A stretch of 13,669 nt of DNA from DASYXW01 sp035934405 (GTDB lineage: Bacteria; Acidobacteriota; Terriglobia; UBA7540): positions 1-13,669 of the forward strand of contig DASYXW010000028.1 of assembly GCA_035934405.1 (NCBI GenBank). The letters are read 5' to 3'. Below the pieces are notes generated by a model. The model made no database searches, had not been told where the DNA came from, and saw only the letters and a program-made list of their open reading frames with translations. A program made the position numbers and the translations under genes. Of the stretch, positions 9,960 to 13,669 are shown piece after piece (the first letter of the stretch is position 1; each line of letters begins with the position of its first letter).

Positions 9960-11162
9960 ATGGACCACCGGACACCTTCACCCGCCTCCCGCCCTTACGG
10001 CCTGGAGCGGCAGACGCAGATCTTCGCGGGCGGCCCGGGCGCGGATTCCGGCCTGCCCATCTCGGTTGAACTGCGGGAGGAAAAAGCCAGGGCCATCCTG
10101 AGCCCGCGCGCCTACGATTTCGTCCGCGGCGGCGCCGGCAGCGAAGACACCTGTCGCGCCAACCTCGCGGCCTTTCGCCGCTGGCGGATTGTGCCGCGCA
10201 TGTTCCGCGACGTTTCCCGCCGCGACCTCAGCGTTGAGCTGCTGGGATTGTCGCTGCCGGCGCCGGTGCTGCTTGCCCCCATCGGCGTGCAGTCCATCGT
10301 CCATCCCGAAGCGGAGCTCGCCGTCGCGCGCGCCGCCGCCAGCCTGGGGATTCCGTTTGTGTTGAGCACCGCCGCTTCGCGGCCGCTCGAAGCCGTGGCC
10401 GAGGCCTGTGGCCGTGCGCCCGCCTGGTATCAACTCTACTGGTCGCGCGACCCGGAGATGACCGCCAGCCTGGTGGTGCGCGCGGAGCGCGCCGGTTACA
10501 AGGCGATTGTGGTCACGCTTGACGCCAACCTGCTTGGCTGGCGCGAGCGCGATCTCTCGCATCCGTATTTGCCCTTCCTCGATGCCGAGGGTCTGGCGAA
10601 TTATTTCAGCGATCCGGTCTTTCGCGGCCACCTGGCGCGTCCGCCCGAAGAAGATCCCGCCGCCGCCCTGCGCTACTGGTCAAGCGTCTACTCCCACACC
10701 TCGCTCACCTGGGACGACCTTCGCTTTCTCCGCCGTCACACCCGCCTGCCCGTCCTGCTGAAGGGCATCCTGCACCCGGAAGACGCCGCGCTCGCCGTTC
10801 GCTACGGCGTGGACGGCATCATTGTGTCGAACCACGGCGGCCGCCAGGTGGATGGCGCCGTCGCCGCGCTTGACGCCCTGCCCGCCATAGTGGATGCCGT
10901 CCGGGCCGCGCGCTCGGAGATGCCGGTGCTCTTTGACAGCGGCATCCGCCGCGGCGCCGACGCGGTCATTGCGCTTGCCCTGGGCGCCCGCGCCGTCCTG
11001 CTCGGCCGCCTTTTTGTGTGGGGTCTCGCCATCGCGGGCGAGCAGGGTGTCCGCGAAACCTTGCTCAATTTCCTGGCCGATTTTGACCTCACCTTGGCCT
11101 TGAGCGGCTACCGCTCGCCGAGCGAACTGAGTCCTTCGGCGCTGGTGCGCGAAGCCGCGTGA
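9960..11162 (+). CDS. FMN-dependent alpha-hydroxy-acid oxidoreductase, lactate 2-monooxygenase-like
   Basis: This 400-residue soluble flavoenzyme of the LldD/glycolate oxidase family oxidises 2-hydroxy acids to 2-keto acids (or, in lactate monooxygenases, to the decarboxylated acid) with FMN. Visible features are PAPVLLAPIGVQ near 100-111, WYQLYW with Y160 at 156-161, GWRERD with R195, K268 in VLLKGI, the catalytic base H292 and R295 in SNHGGRQVDG, and the FMN phosphate site DSGIRRGADAV (326-336) and G349-R350. GWRxRDL, the following PFL-LANYFSDPVF and HTSLTWDDL resemble lactate 2-monooxygenases more than glycolate oxidases. The N-terminal YDFVRGGAG has F54 at the position I align with the substrate-binding Tyr (Y24 of glycolate oxidase). 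The gene follows the nuclease-like gene by 61 bp containing a repeat, with no obvious promoter of its own, so co-transcription is plausible. Exact substrate is unknown. Confidence 0.9.
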   Translation: MDHRTPSPASRPYGLERQTQIFAGGPGADSGLPISVELREEKARAILSPRAYDFVRGGAGSEDTCRANLAAFRRWRIVPRMFRDVSRRDLSVELLGLSLPAPVLLAPIGVQSIVHPEAELAVARAAASLGIPFVLSTAASRPLEAVAEACGRAPAWYQLYWSRDPEMTASLVVRAERAGYKAIVVTLDANLLGWRERDLSHPYLPFLDAEGLANYFSDPVFRGHLARPPEEDPAAALRYWSSVYSHTSLTWDDLRFLRRHTRLPVLLKGILHPEDAALAVRYGVDGIIVSNHGGRQVDGAVAALDALPAIVDAVRAARSEMPVLFDSGIRRGADAVIALALGARAVLLGRLFVWGLAIAGEQGVRETLLNFLADFDLTLALSGYRSPSELSPSALVREAA

Positions 11163-11193
11163 CTTGACTGACGATTTTCGCGCGGGTACCGTC

Positions 11194-11213
11194 ATTCCCG
11201 CGCCAGCGGGAAT
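11194..11213. repeat. ATTCCCGC palindrome (REP-like)
   Basis: ATTCCCGC (11194-11201), loop GCCA, GCGGGAAT (11206-11213) is a perfect 8-bp stem, preceded by GTC. It is the same palindrome as the one inside the nuclease-like gene at 9543-9562, differing only in the loop. It lies 31 bp after the oxidoreductase stop and runs directly into the heptad repeat. Confidence 0.85.
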
Positions 11214-11314
11214 CTCAAATCTGAAATCTGAAATCTTAAATCTTAAATCTTAAATCTCAAATCTCGAATCAAGGGCTCTGGAATCTGAAACCTCAAATCA
11301 AGAATCTCAAATCC
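11211..11314. repeat. AATCTNA heptad tandem repeat
   Basis: Eight consecutive in-phase heptamers AATCTNA/G occupy 11211-11266, followed by degenerate units up to about 11314. The segment 11258-11287 recurs at 12687-12716 with 29 of 30 bases identical, so this is one copy of a dispersed low-GC element. No coding potential is seen. The function is unknown. Confidence 0.85.
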
Positions 11315-11316
11315 CA

Positions 11317-11335
11317 CCTGGGCGGGACGCTCAGG
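11317..11335. repeat. Imperfect REP-like hairpin
   Basis: CCTGGGCG (11317-11324), loop GGA, CGCTCAGG (11328-11335) forms an 8-bp stem with one G-T pair. It continues the chain of small hairpins between the oxidoreductase gene and the terminator. Confidence 0.5.
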
Positions 11336-11359
11336 CCTCCTGCGGCCCTCGGTCGAATT

Positions 11360-11388
11360 AAAAAAAGGGGAGGCCGCGGGGGCCTCCC
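11360..11388 (-). terminator. Intrinsic terminator of the HP-repeat protein gene
   Basis: On the minus strand GGGAGGCC (88 to 81 of the 11300s), a five-base loop and GGCCTCCC form a perfect 8-bp stem, followed after one C by seven T (complement of 11360-11366). It lies about 28 bases beyond the stop of the minus-strand gene. This is the best terminator in the window. Confidence 0.85.
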
Positions 11389-11416
11389 TTAAATGAGTCT
11401 TGCTTGGGTGTTCGCC

Positions 11417-11905
11417 TTAGTGGCGACGGATGGAAGCGCGAGCTCGCGGGACAATCGGACGGAGCGGAGGCCTCGCCGCCGGACGCGGCATTTGGTCCTG
11501 CCGCGCTTCGCGGATTCGAGGCGCCACACTCTTATTGAACCGCTGGGTGACGCTGATCGCCCGCTGCGGGTTCTTCGCGGCGGCCGTAGCGAACTTCGGA
11601 TGGTCCTTGAAGAATTCCTTCAGTTCAGGATGGCTTGAGAGATACTTCGCGTTGTCGAGGAGCGAAGGATCCTTCTGAAGTTGCTGGGCGACATCCGGGT
11701 GGCTGTGAAGGAAGGCATCCCACTCGGTTAGGGTCTTGACGTGGTCTTCCTTGATGGTTTGACTGCCCGGCGTCGGCGGTTGCGTGGTCGGTGGCTCAGT
11801 GTTGGTATCGCTCTGGGCCAGTGCGTTGCTCGTCGTGGCCCATCCAATCAGGCCCAGCCCGAGCAGCGTTGCCAAGGTGAGACGAAAGAGATGCTTTGTC
11901 AACAT
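11417..11905 (-). CDS. Exported protein with HP-motif repeats and basic C-terminus
   Basis: This 162-residue protein has a clear signal peptide: MLTKHLFR, hydrophobic core about 9-23, cleavage after ALA at residue 30. A Thr/Pro-rich spacer (34-48) follows. Residues 62-114 are then a helical repeat region with regularly spaced His-Pro or Asp/Asn-Pro turns (HP at 69, DP at 79, HP at 92, HP at 102, NP at 112), each followed by ten to thirteen residues rich in Leu, Phe and Lys. The last 35 residues are Arg/Pro-rich and strongly basic. I recall similar HP-repeat secreted proteins from Acidobacteriota but no known function. The start ATG (11905) has GGAGG seven bases upstream; a longer frame from 11953 would bury the signal peptide. 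The gene stands alone with its own terminator. Confidence 0.8.
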   Translation of the reverse strand: MLTKHLFRLTLATLLGLGLIGWATTSNALAQSDTNTEPPTTQPPTPGSQTIKEDHVKTLTEWDAFLHSHPDVAQQLQKDPSLLDNAKYLSSHPELKEFFKDHPKFATAAAKNPQRAISVTQRFNKSVAPRIREARQDQMPRPAARPPLRPIVPRARASIRRH

Positions 11906-11912
11906 AAATGAA

Positions 11913-11917
11913 CCTCC
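11913..11917 (-). promoter_or_regulatory. Strong Shine-Dalgarno (GGAGG) for the HP-repeat protein
   Basis: GGAGG (complement of 11913-11917) lies seven bases before the ATG at 11905. It fixes the start directly before the signal peptide and excludes the 48-base longer frame. Confidence 0.85.
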
Positions 11918-12143
11918 ATTTAGAGTTTTCAAAGCCCCCCGAGGGCCATTCAACCCTCAATGGTATAAACACGCCGGCCTGAAAAAAGTTTTGATGGGAT
12001 ATCAACCTCTTGCTGTTCTGTCGCTTACTGCTCCCGGGCCTTCGATTGTGGCCACGCTCACCTGGCGCATGAATGTCCAGGCAAGGCGGGGCCGGCAAGA
12101 CCGCCTCAAGCGTCTGCGCCAGCTCTGCGGAGAGGCAACCCGG

Positions 12144-12551
12144 TCAGCGCCGTTTCTTGCTTTCGTTCTGCTCGACGCGCGCCTTCACCAGTTTCTTAAT
12201 CAGTGCGGTGGGCAATGGCTTGTCCGTGGGAAAGTGGATGGTACCTTTGGAGGTGGAGAAACCCTTCAGTTCGTCCTTAAACGCTTCGATAACCGACGCC
12301 GTGGGAAACAAGCTGCAGTGGTTCGAAAACGCGGCGAACCACACCAGCACGCGTTTGTGCTTGAACGCAGGAATCCCATAGCTGATGGTCTCGGTAGCCT
12401 CCGGCGGCACAGCAGACCGAATCGCCGCGCGAAGCTTGTTCATCATGCCGCGGGCGGGTTCCGGGACGCCCGCCAGGTATTCATCAACGTTTTTCGGGGC
12501 GCCGTCGCCTTTCGCCGCCGAACGGCGACTGCCGGATTTCGCTTTTTTCAT
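12144..12551 (-). CDS. DUF1801 (YdhG-like) domain protein
   Basis: This small cytoplasmic protein of 135 residues has a Lys/Arg/Ser-rich N-terminus followed by a DUF1801 domain. Characteristic parts are NVDEYLAGVPEPARGMMNKLRAAI, then PPEATETISYGIPAFKHKRVLVWFAAF, HCSLFP, the helix VIEAFKDELKGF, and STSKGTIHFPTDKPLPTALIKKLV near the end (listed by family order). YdhG of Bacillus has been described as an iron chaperone, but most members are uncharacterised, so no function is claimed. The ATG at 12551 gives the usual length. A GTG at 12593 in the same frame would extend it by 14 residues across a repeat hairpin and is less likely. No clear Shine-Dalgarno precedes either start. No terminator is seen after the stop. 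Confidence 0.82.
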   Translation of the reverse strand: MKKAKSGSRRSAAKGDGAPKNVDEYLAGVPEPARGMMNKLRAAIRSAVPPEATETISYGIPAFKHKRVLVWFAAFSNHCSLFPTASVIEAFKDELKGFSTSKGTIHFPTDKPLPTALIKKLVKARVEQNESKKRR

Positions 12552-12572
12552 GCGGACAATGCTACAACAAGA

Positions 12573-12620
12573 GGCGCTGTCAGCGCCACCCACAAGACGC
12601 GCAGACCTGAGAAGGTCTGC
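12573..12620. repeat. Two adjacent REP-like hairpins
   Basis: GGCGCT (12573-12578), loop GTC, AGCGCC (12582-12587) is followed by GCAGACCT (12601-12608), loop GAGA, AGGTCTGC (12613-12620). Both stems are perfect. They lie upstream of the DUF1801 gene and may also punctuate transcripts. Neither is followed by a T tract. Confidence 0.65.
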
Positions 12621-12670
12621 CCCAGCCTGCCCATTCTAACGCGCGCCGCACCAATCCGCACAACGTGTTC

Positions 12671-12734
12671 AATAAATCTGCAATCTCAAATCTCGAATCA
12701 ATGGCTCTGGAATCTGCAATCTCAAATCTCGAAT
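12671..12734. repeat. Second copy of the AATCTC heptad element
   Basis: Degenerate AATCTCA/AATCTGC units, including 12687-12716, which matches 11258-11287 at 29 of 30 bases. It ends eight bases before the -35 box of the following gene, in the same orientation as the first copy. Confidence 0.8.
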
Positions 12735-12742
12735 ACCGCCCC

Positions 12743-12770
12743 TTGACAGGCGAAGTGGCCATGATATGAT
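12743..12770 (+). promoter_or_regulatory. Sigma70-type promoter of the secreted C-terminal-tail protein
   Basis: A perfect TTGACA (12743-12748), 16-bp spacer and TATGAT (12765-12770) predict a start near 12777. The leader is then only about 14 bases and contains GGGAGGA five bases before the ATG at 12791. It is the clearest promoter in the window. Confidence 0.75.
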
Positions 12771-12790
12771 CCCTTGCCAGGGAGGATCCC

Positions 12791-13585
12791 ATGAAAACGA
12801 AACCGTCCGCGCGGCGTTCCGAGCGAGTCTCGAACCTTTCCGAGTCATCCCTTCAGCGCCTCAACCTGTACGCGCTCGCTGCCGGCGCGGCAGGAGTGAG
12901 TTTGCTCGCCCTCGCCCCGCCCGCCGAGGCGGAAGTCGTCTTCACACCGGCTCACGTTGAGATCATGCCAAATGGAGGCGGCTTCCAACTCGATCTCAAT
13001 CACGACGGCATCGACGACTTCCGGTTCGGGAACAACGCCGGGTTCTACCTAACGCACCTCTCGGTGGGCATTGACTTTGACCGGTCTATGGGCGGCATTC
13101 AGGTGAAGCCGGGAAGCCATTTTTTCTCCGCTCTGGCACTGAATCGAGGCGCAAAGATCGGGTCCAGCAAGTCCTTCAATCCATGCTCGGGCTGCAGCAG
13201 CTATCAACTCAATATGGCGAGTGTCAGGGACAATGGGGATCTCGGCGACTGGGTAAACGTCACGAACCGTTACCTCGGGTTGAAGTTCCCCATTAACGGA
13301 GAGACCCATTTCGGGTGGGCGCGTTTGAGCGTTGGGGTGAGGGGAACCACTATTGAGGCCATCCTCACGGGATACGCCTATGAGACCATAGCGAATCATC
13401 CGATCCTCGCCGGCCAGACCTCGGGAACCGCTGACGACACGCCCGGCGCCGAGGCGCGCCCGGCCTTTCGTCGGCAGCACTCGAAGCCGGCTTCGCAGGT
13501 GCAACCCGGCTCGCTGGGCGTCCTCGCTCTGGGCGCTCCGGGCATTCCGTTCTGGCGGCGGGAAGAAGAAGCGGCCGAGTGGTAG
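12791..13585 (+). CDS. Secreted protein with Ca-loop-like motif and putative C-terminal sorting signal
   Basis: This 264-residue protein has a long polar N-region (1-25) and a hydrophobic core from LYALAAGAAG to LLALAPP, with cleavage likely after AEA (residue 47). Mature residues 68-76 read DLNHDGIDD, a DxNxDGxxD loop typical of calcium-binding or dockerin-like repeats. C132 and C135 form PCSGC, which might make a disulfide. Residues 173-201 read HFGWARLSVG and LTGYAYETIAN. After a Pro/Ala/Gly-rich linker (210-240) comes SLGVLALGAPGIPFW (241-255), then RREEE and the end. This hydrophobic patch with Arg-Arg at the extreme C-terminus resembles PEP-CTERM-type sorting tails, although no PEP motif is present. 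I recall similar leader and tail combinations in Acidobacteriota proteins. It has its own promoter and a strong ribosome site. The molecular role is unknown; a surface or matrix protein is the best guess. Confidence 0.82.
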   Translation: MKTKPSARRSERVSNLSESSLQRLNLYALAAGAAGVSLLALAPPAEAEVVFTPAHVEIMPNGGGFQLDLNHDGIDDFRFGNNAGFYLTHLSVGIDFDRSMGGIQVKPGSHFFSALALNRGAKIGSSKSFNPCSGCSSYQLNMASVRDNGDLGDWVNVTNRYLGLKFPINGETHFGWARLSVGVRGTTIEAILTGYAYETIANHPILAGQTSGTADDTPGAEARPAFRRQHSKPASQVQPGSLGVLALGAPGIPFWRREEEAAEW

Positions 13586-13605
13586 GGGTACGGCTTGCCG
13601 TACCC
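13586..13605 (+). terminator. Palindromic hairpin after the secreted protein gene
   Basis: GGGTACGG (13586-13593), loop CTTG, CCGTACCC (13598-13605) starts on the base after the stop codon and is followed by TCATTT. It could terminate transcription, but the T tract is weak and the sequence may instead be another REP-like repeat. The last 60 bases of the window show nothing further. Confidence 0.5.
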
Positions 13606-13669
13606 TCATTTGGAAAACTGTGGAGATTCCCCCCACTTTCCCCTCCTCCCGGCCCGGCGCTGTTTTTCC

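Noticed and set aside
11211..11314. CRISPR or coding repeat
   Set aside because: A 7-bp period without spacers and without an open frame; a simple tandem repeat.
11784..12746. 320-residue plus-strand frame
   Set aside because: Overlaps two minus-strand genes with clear features (signal peptide plus ribosome site; DUF1801 domain) and ends in the heptad repeat.

Overview
The window is GC-rich bacterial chromosomal DNA, most likely from an Acidobacteriota member. That placement is an inference from remembered family resemblance: a secreted protein with an 'LNLYALAAGAAG...PAEAE' leader and an 'LGVLALGAPG' tail, an HP-repeat secreted protein, and abundant small GTAGCGSCG and ATTCCCGC palindromes. 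No rRNA, tRNA, CRISPR array, transposase or phage gene was found. Ten protein genes are supported.

Layout. 1-623 has no convincing gene but holds a degenerate direct repeat. 624-1025 is a small exported protein. 1096-2115 is a YdjM-type membrane metal-dependent hydrolase, which converges on a DedA/VTT-type membrane protein (2112-2705, minus) with a 4-base stop overlap. 2892-8256 (minus) is a two-gene signalling unit. The distal gene is a REC-HPt protein. The proximal gene is a 1445-residue hybrid histidine kinase (CHASE4-HAMP-PAS-PAS-GAF-PAS-HisKA-HATPase-REC-REC). The kinase has no HPt of its own and its partner has one, so the two can form a complete His-Asp-His-Asp phosphorelay. Their likely promoter lies in an AT-rich island at 8301-8337 overlapped by an inverted repeat.

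8480-9898 (plus) is an unrecognised 472-residue protein whose C-terminal half looks like a PD-(D/E)XK nuclease. Between the putative catalytic Asp and the E-x-K it carries an in-frame array of 21-bp units ending in a complete palindrome. Its last codon and stop lie inside a second dispersed repeat. It is followed, probably in the same transcript, by an FMN-dependent alpha-hydroxy-acid oxidoreductase of lactate 2-monooxygenase type (9960-11162) with Phe where the catalytic Tyr is expected.

11163-11416 is a repeat cluster: a palindrome, AATCTNA heptads, another hairpin and a strong intrinsic terminator. The terminator serves the minus-strand HP-repeat exported protein (11417-11905). A DUF1801 protein follows (12144-12551, minus), then more hairpins and a second copy of the heptad element. 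Last is a secreted protein (12791-13585, plus) with a clear sigma70-type promoter, a DxNxDG calcium-loop-like motif and a C-terminal hydrophobic plus Arg-Arg tail resembling a PEP-CTERM-like sorting signal without the PEP motif.

The most unusual theme is the density of small hairpin repeats, two of which have become part of one gene (8480-9898).
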